From Pseudomonas lactucae (GTDB lineage: Bacteria > Pseudomonadota > Gammaproteobacteria > Pseudomonadales > Pseudomonadaceae): DNA of 55,729 nt. The position numbers were made by a program, and so were the translations under genes. The stretch covers positions 1 through 55,729 of the forward strand of contig NZ_JAFHKI010000074.1 of the NCBI RefSeq assembly GCF_016937615.1. Direction: 5' to 3'. This document shows positions 37,819-45,892 of this stretch, piece after piece (positions within the stretch are counted from its first letter, which is position 1; every line of letters starts with the position of its first letter). The notes beneath the pieces were generated by a model. It saw only the letters and a list, made by a program, of their open reading frames with translations. It did not search any database and was not told the origin of the DNA.

Positions 37819-40197
37819 ATGAAATTCAGTGAACAATGGCTGCGTGGCTGGGTAAGCCCGCAGGTGGATCGCGACGCGCTGGTTGCGCGTCTGTCGATGG
37901 CCGGTCTTGAGGTCGATAGCGTTACGCCGGCCGCCGGTGTTTTCAGCGGCGTGGTCGTGGGCTCGGTGCTGAGCACCGAGCAGCACCCCGATGCCGACAA
38001 GTTGCGTGTATGCCAAGTCAGTAATGGCGCCGAAACCTTCCAGGTCGTGTGCGGAGCGCCGAATGTGCGTCCGGGTCTGAAGATCCCGTTCGCGATGATT
38101 GGTGCTGAACTGCCAGGCGATTTCAAGATCAAGAAGGCCAAGCTGCGTGGCGTTGAATCCAACGGCATGCTGTGCTCCCAGGCAGAACTGCAGGTGGGCG
38201 AGGGCAATGATGGCTTGATGGAACTGCCGGGCGACGCACCGGTGGGCCAGGACATCCGCGTTTATCTGGAACTGGAAGATGCCAGCATTGAGGTCGACCT
38301 GACGCCGAACCGCGGCGATTGCCTGTCCCTGGCCGGCCTGGCGCGTGAGGTGGGCGCGCTGTACAACGCCCCGGTCACCCGTCCGGTGGTTGCCTCTGTG
38401 CCGGCGGTGCACGACGAAGTGCGTTCGATCGAAGTGCTCGCACCCAATGCGTGCCCGCGTTACCTGGGGCGTGTAATCCGTAACGTCGATCTGTCCAAGC
38501 CAACCCCGCTGTGGATGGTTGAGCGTCTGCGACGTGCCGACGTGCGCAGCATCGATGCCGCCGTCGACATTACCAACTACGTCATGCTGGAACTGGGCCA
38601 ACCGCTGCACGCGTTCGACCTTGCCGAGATCAACGGCGGCATCCGCGTACGCATGGCCGAAGAAGGTGAAAAGCTGGTGCTGCTCGATGGCCAGGAAGTG
38701 GCCCTGCGCGCCGATACCCTGGTGATCGCTGATCATTCGCGCGCCCTGGCCGTTGCCGGCGTGATGGGCGGCGAGCACAGCGGTGTGTCCGCGACTACCC
38801 GTGACGTGTTCCTTGAAAGCGCATTCTTCGACCAGGTCGCCATCGCGGGCAAGGCCCGTTCCTATGGCCTGCACACCGATGCGTCGCACCGCTATGAGCG
38901 TGGCGTGGACTGGAAGCTGGCCCGTGAAGCCATGGAGCGCGCCACCGGCCTGCTGCTGGAAATCACGGGTGGCGAAGCTGGCCCGATCACCGAAACCGTC
39001 AACGAACAGTACCTGCCGTCCGTGGCACCGATTACCCTGCGTGCCAAAAGCGTTGAGCAGATGCTCGGCCTGGTGATTGAGCCTGCTGAGATCGAGCAAC
39101 TGCTGTCGGCCCTGGGGCTTGCCATCTCTGCTGGCGGGGAAGGGCAGTGGCACGTTGAAGTGCCAAGCCATCGCTTCGATATCAGCCTGGAAGTCGACCT
39201 GATCGAAGAGCTGGCTCGCTTGTACGGCTACAACCGCCTGCCGGTTCGCTACCCGCAAGCACGTCTGGCGCCGCAGCCCAAGGCCGAAGCGCGCGCCCAC
39301 TTGCCTGAATTGCGTCGCCTGTTGGTTGCGCGTGGCTATCAGGAAGCAGTGACCTACAGCTTCATCGATCCAAAGCAATTCGAACTGTTCAACCCAGGCG
39401 TTGAGCCGCTGTTGCTGGCCAATCCGATCTCCAATGACATGGCGGCCATGCGTTCGTCGCTATGGCCAGGCTTGGTCAAGGCGCTGTCTCACAACCTGAA
39501 CCGTCAGCAAGATCGCGTGCGCATGTTCGAAAGCGGCCTGCGTTTCGTCGGCCAACTCGATGGCTTGAAACAAGAGCCAATGCTGGCCGGTGTGGTTTGC
39601 GGCAGCCGCCTGCCTGAAGGTTGGGCACAAGGCCGCGATGCTGTGGACTTCTTTGACGTCAAGGCTGACGTGGAAGCGGTGCTGGGCTTCGCCGGCGCGT
39701 TGGATGCCTTCACTTTTGTGCCTGGCAGTCATCCCGCATTGCATCCAGGCCAGACTGCGCGTATCGAACGCGAAGGTCGTTTGGTAGGTTTTGTGGGCGC
39801 CATTCACCCTGAGCTTTCGAAGACCCTGGGGCTGGACCGTCCAGTCTTCGTTTTCGAGTTGGTGTTGGCGGAAGTCGCGTCGGGCAAAATGCCGAAATTC
39901 AGCGAGTTGTCGCGTTTCCCTGAAGTGCGGCGTGATCTGGCCCTGATTGCCGACCGTGAAGTTGCCGCCACTGCCGTTCTGGATGTAATCCGTGAAAATG
40001 CAGGGGAATGGCTGACAGACCTCAGGCTATTTGACGTCTATCAGGGTAAAGGTATTGATCCGCATAGAAAAAGCCTTGCAGTTGGCTTGACCTGGCAGCA
40101 TCCATCGCGCACTCTTAATGACGATGAGGTGAATACCACGACACAAAATATCCTCACCTCGCTTGAACAAAGGTTAAACGCCACGTTAAGGAAGTGA
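37819..40197 (+). CDS. pheT: Phenylalanyl-tRNA synthetase beta subunit
   Basis: PheT recognises tRNA-Phe and edits misformed Tyr-tRNA. The 792-residue protein has the N-terminal domain MKFSEQWLRGWV, the OB-fold tRNA-binding domain (about residues 39-147, QHPDADKLRVCQVS), the B3/B4 editing domain (about 210-390), the B5 domain, a pseudo-catalytic core and the C-terminal ferredoxin-fold anticodon-binding domain (about 700-792, KFSELSRFPEVRRDLALI). ATG 37819 has AGGAG upstream. ihfA follows after 3 bases. Confidence 0.97.
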   Translation: MKFSEQWLRGWVSPQVDRDALVARLSMAGLEVDSVTPAAGVFSGVVVGSVLSTEQHPDADKLRVCQVSNGAETFQVVCGAPNVRPGLKIPFAMIGAELPGDFKIKKAKLRGVESNGMLCSQAELQVGEGNDGLMELPGDAPVGQDIRVYLELEDASIEVDLTPNRGDCLSLAGLAREVGALYNAPVTRPVVASVPAVHDEVRSIEVLAPNACPRYLGRVIRNVDLSKPTPLWMVERLRRADVRSIDAAVDITNYVMLELGQPLHAFDLAEINGGIRVRMAEEGEKLVLLDGQEVALRADTLVIADHSRALAVAGVMGGEHSGVSATTRDVFLESAFFDQVAIAGKARSYGLHTDASHRYERGVDWKLAREAMERATGLLLEITGGEAGPITETVNEQYLPSVAPITLRAKSVEQMLGLVIEPAEIEQLLSALGLAISAGGEGQWHVEVPSHRFDISLEVDLIEELARLYGYNRLPVRYPQARLAPQPKAEARAHLPELRRLLVARGYQEAVTYSFIDPKQFELFNPGVEPLLLANPISNDMAAMRSSLWPGLVKALSHNLNRQQDRVRMFESGLRFVGQLDGLKQEPMLAGVVCGSRLPEGWAQGRDAVDFFDVKADVEAVLGFAGALDAFTFVPGSHPALHPGQTARIEREGRLVGFVGAIHPELSKTLGLDRPVFVFELVLAEVASGKMPKFSELSRFPEVRRDLALIADREVAATAVLDVIRENAGEWLTDLRLFDVYQGKGIDPHRKSLAVGLTWQHPSRTLNDDEVNTTTQNILTSLEQRLNATLRK

Positions 40198-40200
40198 CGT

Positions 40201-40503
40201 ATGGGGGCTTTGACGAAAGCTGAGATGGCGGAACGTCTGTACGAAGAGTTGGGTCTGAACAAACGCGAGGCCAAGGAATTGGTCGAGCTGTTTTTTGAAG
40301 AGATCAGACACGCTCTGGAAGACAACGAACAGGTCAAATTGTCCGGTTTCGGCAATTTCGACCTGCGGGACAAACGCCAGCGGCCTGGCCGCAATCCAAA
40401 AACGGGAGAAGAAATCCCGATCACGGCTCGCCGTGTGGTCACCTTTCGTCCAGGGCAGAAGTTGAAGGCCCGAGTTGAGGCTTATGCTGGAACCAAGTCA
40501 TAA
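40201..40503 (+). CDS. ihfA: Integration host factor, alpha subunit
   Basis: IHF bends DNA sharply and supports recombination, sigma54 transcription and replication. The 100-residue protein has the family N terminus ([26 protein letters not shown]) and the minor-groove arm [22 protein letters not shown] with the intercalating Pro. ATG 40201 follows AAGGAAGTGACGT. The pheST-ihfA order is conserved. Its 3' end overlaps the MerR-type gene by 20 bases. Confidence 0.97.
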   Translation: MGALTKAEMAERLYEELGLNKREAKELVELFFEEIRHALEDNEQVKLSGFGNFDLRDKRQRPGRNPKTGEEIPITARRVVTFRPGQKLKARVEAYAGTKS

Positions 40504-40840
40504 CGACGAGCTCCCCGTCATCCCAGGCAAACGCTACTTCACCATCGGTGAAGTCAGCGAGCTATGCGCGGTAAAACCGCACGTGCTGCGCTATTGGGAG
40601 CAGGAGTTTCCTCAACTCAACCCCGTCAAACGCACCGGGAACCGTCGGTATTATCAGCGCCAGGATGTGCTGATGATCCGACAGATCCGTGCGTTGCTGT
40701 ACGACCAGGGGTTCACCATCAGCGGCGCGCGTCAACGCATGTCCGGTGATGAAGCCAAAGACGACACCACCCAATACAAGCAACTGATCCGCCAGATGAT
40801 CTCCGAACTCGAAGATGTGCTGGTGGTGCTGAAGAAGTGA
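40484..40840 (+). CDS. MerR-family transcriptional regulator of the pheST-ihfA locus
   Basis: This 118-residue protein has a MerR-type winged HTH ([28 protein letters not shown], then [20 protein letters not shown]) and a short C-terminal helix for dimer formation. There is no metal-binding Cys set, so the effector is unknown. ATG 40484 lies inside the ihfA 3' end; an in-frame TTG at 40475 is less likely. This gene follows ihfA in most gamma-proteobacteria, but its function remains unclear. Confidence 0.9.
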   Translation: MLEPSHNDELPVIPGKRYFTIGEVSELCAVKPHVLRYWEQEFPQLNPVKRTGNRRYYQRQDVLMIRQIRALLYDQGFTISGARQRMSGDEAKDDTTQYKQLIRQMISELEDVLVVLKK

Positions 40841-40930
40841 TACAGGCTTTTAAAATACTTCCACATTTCAAAAGCTTGCGGTATATTCCTGATCGCTTCG
40901 TTGCGAAGCAAACCCAGTAACACGCCTAGT

Positions 40931-41007
40931 CGGGGCGTAGCGCAGTCCGGTAGCGCACTAGCATGGGGTGCTAGGGGTCGAGTGTTCGAATCACTCCGTC
41001 CCGACCA
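40931..41007 (+). tRNA. tRNA-Pro (anticodon GGG)
   Basis: A 77-base cloverleaf with encoded CCA. The acceptor arm CGGGGCG faces CGTCCCG with one G-T pair. The anticodon stem CTAGC/GCTAG closes the loop ATGGGGT, giving GGG. A -10-like TATATT at 40882-40887 may be its promoter. A terminator follows at 41024. Confidence 0.96.
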
Positions 41008-41023
41008 TATTTTTCAATGACTT

Positions 41024-41051
41024 AGCCCAATCTTCATCGGTTGGGCTTTTT
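41024..41051 (+). terminator. Intrinsic terminator of tRNA-Pro
   Basis: AGCCCAA (41024-41030) pairs with TTGGGCT (41041-41047) and is followed by a T-run to 41051. Confidence 0.8.
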
Positions 41052-41452
41052 CATGCCTGCGAAAAAAACCTACCGCGCCGTGAGCTGTTGTGGGTCCGAG
41101 GTCTGTCGCGCCTCTGTGATCTTGCCTAGTCATTGCAAGTCTGGCTCCATTTGGCACCTGCCCAAGTTGATCCCTTCGTGAACCCGACATTAGAGTTGGA
41201 AGGGCAAACCAATATAATTGCTCTGGGAAGGGAAGAGAAAACGGCTATAAAAATACGGGTATACACCGGCTGCAGCTTATCTGTCTTCGATCTACTCAAT
41301 CCTGATCAACGTGGACCATCCACAAACATACGCGCACTTGGTGCAGGCCAGTGAACCGTTTGGCTTCGATAAACGCTGTCTGCGCCGGAGAAGATGATCA
41401 GACCCGCGCCTGCATGCTGTCAAAGCGCTGGTCCTGCTGATAGCTTGCTGCC
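41052..41452. other. Gene-free stretch after tRNA-Pro
   Basis: About 400 bases without a convincing gene. A 73-codon open frame (41133-41354, plus) lacks a Shine-Dalgarno sequence and a recognisable product. The part 41190-41300 is more AT rich than the flanks (CAATATAATTG, CTATAAAAATACGGG). tRNA 3' ends are common integration sites, but no repeat of the tRNA-Pro end was seen downstream in the window. Confidence 0.5.
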
Positions 41453-42949
41453 TCACCTGATGTGACGCTGCGAGCGCACCGTTGCGCCTTCGATCACGTC
41501 TGTGCGAATGGCTGACGGTTGCCCCACGCTGCTGCGTGCATAGCTGCATAACGTGACCGGCTGCTCTGCGATATCAAGGAAAATACCGTCCATGGCCAGG
41601 GTGTAGCGTTCGTCGTCAATATCGCCGCAAGTCGTCTCACCCACTGACTTCATGCTGTAGTAGAAATGCCGGGTAAAACTGCTGTGCTGGTTTTCCCAGT
41701 CGATGTGATAGCGGTGCTTGAGCTGCGGTGTCGGTGCCGGGTTGGTCAGGAATACCGAATGGGTGAACGCATTGCGCAGCAGCGCTTCAGTCAGCGGTTG
41801 CTCGACCTTTTGCACCCCTAGAATGCACAGCACATGCGCCCCCAGTACTGGGCCGATGGGCTGGTTTATGTACGCCTGGTCAGAGGTGACTGCGGTCTGA
41901 TAGCCGAGCGTGCGTGTGCAATCGCTGACGTCATTTACGGCCTTGAAGCGGTAAAAAGGTTCCTGAATCGAGAACCTCAGGTTCCAGGTCGGACGGGTAA
42001 CGAGGCCGGCAGCGTCACGTTGTAAATGCACATACGGTTTGAGGTTCCACGGCTCGTCCAGCGTGATTTCGATGGGTTTGAGCTGGCAATCCTGGGTGTC
42101 GTTTAGGAAGACACCGTCTACAAAGCAGTAGAACAAGTCGTTGGTGGGGTAGCTGTAGTTGAATTTGGCGGCTTCGCATGCCGAGTTGTTTTGGCAGCTG
42201 TTGAGAATGTCCTTCTGAATGGCAGAGGCGACCTTGCTGATGATGCTGGTGATCTCATTAGTGTGCCGGTCCAGCATCGGACTGCCGGAGCTGCCTGGGC
42301 GTAGACCGTTGCAGCGGTTGCGCAAGGCGTTGGGAAACACGCCGGGGTGTTCGGCGAAACTGTTGATGGATGATTCCACGCAGGCACTCATGCGCAGTCC
42401 CTTTTTCAGGAAACCGTTCGGTGCCCCCACGTTGATCACTTCTCGGTCCGTCGTCTGACGATGAGAGGCCAGCTTGAGTGGCATGACCGCGCTGGCGATC
42501 AGCACGGCCAGGGACGTATCCAGTTCGAGCACCGCCAAATCGGTACCGGCCATGCTGCTCCAGTGTGCCGTCTTGACGGCGTAGGTGACATGCCGTTCGG
42601 GTGTGTCATGAAAGTAATTGAAGGTGACATCGGCGCTGAATGCCTGACTGAGGCGCGCTGTACCGTAACTGAAGAACACACAATGCCCGCTGGTCAGCAC
42701 ATAAGCCGGGCCGACGGCCTTGCCCTGGCGATTGCGTGTGTCGAGCAGAACGGCATTGCAGGTCTGGCCCAAGGCGTTTTTGAGGGAACCGATACCGGTC
42801 CATTGCGGGTAACGGCGGTTTTTATTTTCAAGTGCCAGGGACGTTGACTGTTTGGTAAGGCCCTCGGCCAAGTCCCTGGCATGGCTGGGCCAGACAGTAC
42901 TGAACAGCAGGAAATACAGCACAACGGAAGCGGTGCGAATGGGCAACAT
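41453..42949 (-). CDS. Exported trypsin-like serine protease with a large C-terminal extension
   Basis: This 498-residue protein has a signal peptide (RTASVVLYFLLFSTVWPSHA). A chymotrypsin-fold domain follows: His in VLTSGHCVFF, Asp in GTDLAVLELD and Ser in RPGSSGSPML, so the triad is complete. The remaining about 240 residues have several Cys and Trp/Tyr-rich segments (EPWNLKPYVHL, PTWNLRFSIQEPFYRF) and match no family I recognise; they may be beta-rich binding domains. ATG 42949 has GAGG upstream and precedes the signal peptide; an in-frame start 45 bases earlier is less likely. The gene stands alone, close to the divergent glycine-rich exported protein. Confidence 0.8.
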   Translation of the reverse strand: MLPIRTASVVLYFLLFSTVWPSHARDLAEGLTKQSTSLALENKNRRYPQWTGIGSLKNALGQTCNAVLLDTRNRQGKAVGPAYVLTSGHCVFFSYGTARLSQAFSADVTFNYFHDTPERHVTYAVKTAHWSSMAGTDLAVLELDTSLAVLIASAVMPLKLASHRQTTDREVINVGAPNGFLKKGLRMSACVESSINSFAEHPGVFPNALRNRCNGLRPGSSGSPMLDRHTNEITSIISKVASAIQKDILNSCQNNSACEAAKFNYSYPTNDLFYCFVDGVFLNDTQDCQLKPIEITLDEPWNLKPYVHLQRDAAGLVTRPTWNLRFSIQEPFYRFKAVNDVSDCTRTLGYQTAVTSDQAYINQPIGPVLGAHVLCILGVQKVEQPLTEALLRNAFTHSVFLTNPAPTPQLKHRYHIDWENQHSSFTRHFYYSMKSVGETTCGDIDDERYTLAMDGIFLDIAEQPVTLCSYARSSVGQPSAIRTDVIEGATVRSQRHIR

Positions 42950-43207
42950 AAGGGGCCTCGACAAGGAAGTCATTGATTGGCTGAAACTACCCAATCAGGC
43001 CAAGGCCGATGACATACATGGCTATTGCGTGAACCCTTGGTGTGGGTGGAAGCGGCTGCGCTCGCACTTCATGACAGCCTTGCATCTCTTCCTTCTTCCA
43101 TCTCGCGTAGCAACTGTGCGCAGCTTCCCTCCGTCTGTCGCATGACTTGAACTGTCGGCGGACCAACGCGTCTGAACACACGCCCCATTAACCCTACGGA
43201 AGCTATC

Positions 43208-43660
43208 ATGCTTTTCAAGAATAAAAGTCTCGTTGCAGTCCTGTCCTGCGCCATGATGTTTGCAGCAGCCCCGTTACTCCCGGCTGACCTCTCTATCATG
43301 AACTCCGCTTATGCGAAGGGTAGTGGTGGTGGTGGTGGTGGTGGTGGTGGTGGTGGTGGTGGCAACGGAGGCGGTAACGGCGGTGGTCACAGCGGATCGG
43401 ATCACGGCAGCTCCGACAGTAACGGCCGTGGCAATGGGCTGAGCAGCGATCACGCCGGCAAGGCGGTTCGCGACCGTGGCGAAAGCGGTAACCGCTACGG
43501 CAGTGATAGCGGCCATGGTTCCACGACTTCAGGCATCGCCCATTCCAAAGATACGCGCGGCGTAGCGAAAGCGACTGCGATCTCGACCTCGACACCAGGG
43601 GAGCACAACGCTAAAGGGCTGAGTAACGCCGGGACGTCGACTTCAAAGAAATCGCACTGA
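43208..43660 (+). CDS. Glycine-rich exported protein of unknown function
   Basis: This 150-residue protein has a long signal-like N terminus (LVAVLSCAMMFAAAPLLPA, possible cleavage near AYAKG at about 36). It then has 13 consecutive Gly encoded by (GGT)12 plus GGC, GGNGGGNGGGH repeats, and a Ser/Gly/Asp/Thr-rich low-complexity tail ending STSKKSH. No folded domain is visible. Such sequences occur in surface or matrix proteins, but there is no direct sign of function. ATG 43208 follows CGGAAGC. A strong terminator follows. Confidence 0.75.
   Translation: MLFKNKSLVAVLSCAMMFAAAPLLPADLSIMNSAYAKGSGGGGGGGGGGGGGNGGGNGGGHSGSDHGSSDSNGRGNGLSSDHAGKAVRDRGESGNRYGSDSGHGSTTSGIAHSKDTRGVAKATAISTSTPGEHNAKGLSNAGTSTSKKSH
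43325..43360 (+). repeat. (GGT)12 trinucleotide tract inside the glycine-rich gene
   Basis: Twelve uninterrupted GGT units encode Gly; a GGC extends the run to 13 Gly. Slippage would change the Gly count in steps of one codon without a frameshift. Confidence 0.95.
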
Positions 43661-43692
43661 TTGGTTACGCCTGCAATACGTAATTCTGAATA

Positions 43693-43723
43693 AACGGGCG
43701 CCCCGCAGAGGGCGCCCGTTTTT
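43693..43723 (+). terminator. Intrinsic terminator of the glycine-rich gene
   Basis: AACGGGCGCCC (43693-43703) and GGGCGCCCGTT (43710-43720) pair perfectly and run into TTTTT. It also ends near the stop of the convergent TetR gene. Confidence 0.9.
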
Positions 43724-43726
43724 CAT

Positions 43727-44326
43727 TTACTCCTGCGGGGCTCGTGGGCACTTAAGGCTTTCAGGGCTACCAGCGCACAGACCATCCATCACCAGATTCA
43801 TTAATCTGGCGAGGCGCGAGCGCCAGTCGCTTTGGGAATCCATTTGCCATATTCCGGCGGTTGCCAGGAAAAAGTCGTCGTGAGTAATCCCGCTACGAAT
43901 CGTTCCGGCCTTTTCATTTGCTCTTAAAAGCAACTCGGCGGCTGCCTGGACTGGAGCATATCCCGACTTTCCAGGGAACTCGTAGGCACATGCCGCCTGT
44001 TGTATCGCAGTCGCGAGTCCCGCCTTTGTCATTGCATATTCAGCGAGGCAGTCCATCCATTCTCGGAGCGCTTGCTTAGGTGCTTTCGTCGCGAGGAGCT
44101 GTTCGGCCAGTGCTGCTACCTGCTGCATCTCGAATTGATAGACCTCGAATACCAGCTTCTCTCTGTTAGGGAAGTGGCGATAAAACGTTCCTTGCCCTAC
44201 ACCAGCCTTCTTCGCAATCGTACTCAGCGCAATCGCAGGGTCTCTAGTCAGTTCTACCACCGCGACCTCCAGGATCCGTTCCCGGTTCTTCCTGGCGTCA
44301 GAACGCATTGCCAACTCATCAGGCAT
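43727..44326 (-). CDS. TetR-family regulator of the adjacent SDR gene
   Basis: This 199-residue TetR/AcrR-type repressor has an N-terminal HTH (DARKNRERILEVAVVEL, then IAKKAGVGQGTFYRHFPNREKLVFEVY) and a helical ligand-binding domain (residues 65-199). ATG 44326 has AAGGAAAAC upstream. It is divergent from the SDR gene at 44428. Two near-identical palindromes lie in the 101-base gap and are the likely operators for both genes. Confidence 0.9.
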   Translation of the reverse strand: MPDELAMRSDARKNRERILEVAVVELTRDPAIALSTIAKKAGVGQGTFYRHFPNREKLVFEVYQFEMQQVAALAEQLLATKAPKQALREWMDCLAEYAMTKAGLATAIQQAACAYEFPGKSGYAPVQAAAELLLRANEKAGTIRSGITHDDFFLATAGIWQMDSQSDWRSRLARLMNLVMDGLCAGSPESLKCPRAPQE

Positions 44327-44358
44327 GAGAAAAGTTTTCCTTAAATCGTATTGCTAAG

Positions 44359-44401
44359 CGGACAGTTGTCCGGTAGTGTTTTTTAAGTGGACAGCTGTCC
44401 G
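44359..44401. promoter_or_regulatory. Twin palindromic operators between tetR and the SDR gene
   Basis: CGGACAGTTGTCCG (44359-44372) and TGGACAGCTGTCCG (44388-44401) share GGACAG-like arms, with centres 29 bases apart. The first lies between a possible -35 TTGCTA (44351) and -10 TAGTGT (44374) for the SDR gene. Confidence 0.75.
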
Positions 44402-44427
44402 CTTGACTATCGTTTCTGGAGTTTACT

Positions 44428-45186
44428 ATGAACGGCACTGGCAACACGATTCTGGTTACTGGCGGCACCTCAGGCATCGGCCTCGGCCTGGCGCTCAGGC
44501 TGCACAAGGCGGGCAACAAAGTCATTATTGCGGGCCGTCGCAAGGCTCTACTCGACAAGATCGTATCGGAGCATCCCGGTATCGAAGCCGTATTGCTGGA
44601 CGTCTGTGATGCTCAATCGATCCAGCGCAGCAGTGAAGCGCTTGCCATCAGCCACCCGAATCTGAACGTTCTCATCAACAACGCGGGCATCATGCACTGG
44701 GAAGATCTGACGGATCCGCAAAGCCTGAGTACGGCCGAAGATATCGTGACCACCAACTTACTGGGCACGATCCGCATGGTGTATGCATTCATTCCACAAC
44801 TGAGCAAGCAGCCCACTGCAACGATTGTGAATGTCAGCTCGGCTTTGGCGTTCGTACCGTTGCCTGCTACGCCGACCTACAGCGCAACCAAAGCGGCCGT
44901 GCATTCGTTCACCCAAAGTCTTCGCGTCCAGTTGGAAGCCTCGTCGGTGGAGGTTATCGAACTTGCGCCGCCGGGAGTACGTACCACGTTGCTTGGGCAG
45001 GAAAATGACGAACACGCGATGCCCTTGGAAGCGTTCCTGGATGAAGTCTTCGGATTGCTTGAGATTTCTCCGACCCCATCCGAGCTCGTGGTCGAGCGCG
45101 CCAAGCCATTAAGGTTTGCTGAGGCGGGCGGGTCGCATGCGGAGGTCTTGAAGATGCTGGCAGGGTACAAACCGCCAGCAGCATGA
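44428..45186 (+). CDS. Short-chain dehydrogenase (DltE-like)
   Basis: This 252-residue SDR has TGGTSGIGLGLA at residue 11, an Arg pair after beta-2 (IAGRRKA) that suggests NADP use, NNAGI, Ser in NVSSALAF and the active pair YSATK. The C-terminal part (LAPPGVRTTL and a long helical tail) resembles the DltE/short-chain oxidoreductase group. It is divergent from a TetR repressor, a layout often seen for reductases that detoxify small carbonyl compounds. The inducer and substrate are unknown. ATG 44428 has GGAG upstream. Confidence 0.87.
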   Translation: MNGTGNTILVTGGTSGIGLGLALRLHKAGNKVIIAGRRKALLDKIVSEHPGIEAVLLDVCDAQSIQRSSEALAISHPNLNVLINNAGIMHWEDLTDPQSLSTAEDIVTTNLLGTIRMVYAFIPQLSKQPTATIVNVSSALAFVPLPATPTYSATKAAVHSFTQSLRVQLEASSVEVIELAPPGVRTTLLGQENDEHAMPLEAFLDEVFGLLEISPTPSELVVERAKPLRFAEAGGSHAEVLKMLAGYKPPAA

Positions 45187-45220
45187 TCGTTACGGGTTAC
45201 AGGGGTACACCGTCGCGGCC

Positions 45221-45757
45221 CTAATCCGCGCTATGAACCACCACCAACAACTCAGCCTGTTCGTCAGAAACCGTGCGCAGGCGGTGGGATTTCTGCGCAT
45301 TGAAATGCAGGGCGTCGCCTTCATCCAGCGTCTGCCGTTCGTTACCGAAGTCGACTTCAACACGGCCCCGGACCACGTAGATGAACTCTTCCCCCAGGTG
45401 TTCCTTGAAGGCGGACTGGCCAAACGAGCGTGGCGGATAGACCAGAAACGGCAACAACGCCCGCTGACCGATATGGCGCGCCAGCGGCACGTGCGCCACG
45501 GGTGCACCGCCATCGTTGGCTTCGCGCTGCTGGCGTCGAACCAGGCTGTAGCCTTCGGCGGGCACCGCTTCGGTGCTGAACAATTCTTCGGCCTGGGCAT
45601 TCAAGGCCTTGGCCAGTTTGAGCGCCACCGCAATGGAGGGCGAACTCACGCCGCGCTCCACCTTTGACAGGTAGCTCTTGGTCAATCCGGTCAGCCCGGC
45701 CAACTGCTCCAGGGTGATCCCCATCTTCTTGCGCAAAATTCTCAGCTGTACCGCCAT
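45221..45757 (-). CDS. XRE-family regulator with a C-terminal cupin domain
   Basis: This 178-residue regulator has an N-terminal helix-turn-helix (ILRKKMGITLEQLAGLTGLTKSYLSKVERG) and a cupin sensor domain (about residues 100-178, EEFIYVVRGRVEVDFGNERQTL, GDALHFNAQKSHRL). Family members respond to small metabolites and often control nearby catabolic genes. ATG 45757 is chosen from family starts and an upstream AAGGA; a GTG at 45805 would overlap the operator. It is divergent from the aldolase gene, with a perfect palindrome between them. Confidence 0.9.
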   Translation of the reverse strand: MAVQLRILRKKMGITLEQLAGLTGLTKSYLSKVERGVSSPSIAVALKLAKALNAQAEELFSTEAVPAEGYSLVRRQQREANDGGAPVAHVPLARHIGQRALLPFLVYPPRSFGQSAFKEHLGEEFIYVVRGRVEVDFGNERQTLDEGDALHFNAQKSHRLRTVSDEQAELLVVVHSAD

Positions 45758-45777
45758 CCAACGCTGTTCCTTGAGAA

Positions 45778-45821
45778 ATAATGACACTTGGCTTGATAAT
45801 GACACAAAGTGTCATTAATAT
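45778..45821. promoter_or_regulatory. Palindromic operator inside overlapping divergent promoters
   Basis: Arms TAATGACAC (45797-45805) and GTGTCATTA (45809-45817) are perfect around AAA. A further half-site TAATGACAC lies at 45779-45787. For the aldolase gene, TTGATA (45793-45798) and TAATAT (45816-45821) are spaced by 17, so the palindrome fills the spacer. For the regulator, TTGTGT and CATTAT on the minus strand (45807-45802 and 45783-45778) are spaced by 18 and the half-site covers the -10. Confidence 0.78.
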
Positions 45822-45892
45822 CGATTTGTGTCCTTGAGAGCCGTTGCAGCGACTCCTTGGCAACTTGAACGATTTTCGAGCAGGTACAGACC

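Noticed and set aside
41133..41354. 73-codon open frame after tRNA-Pro
   Set aside because: No Shine-Dalgarno sequence, no recognisable protein features; kept only as part of the gene-free stretch.
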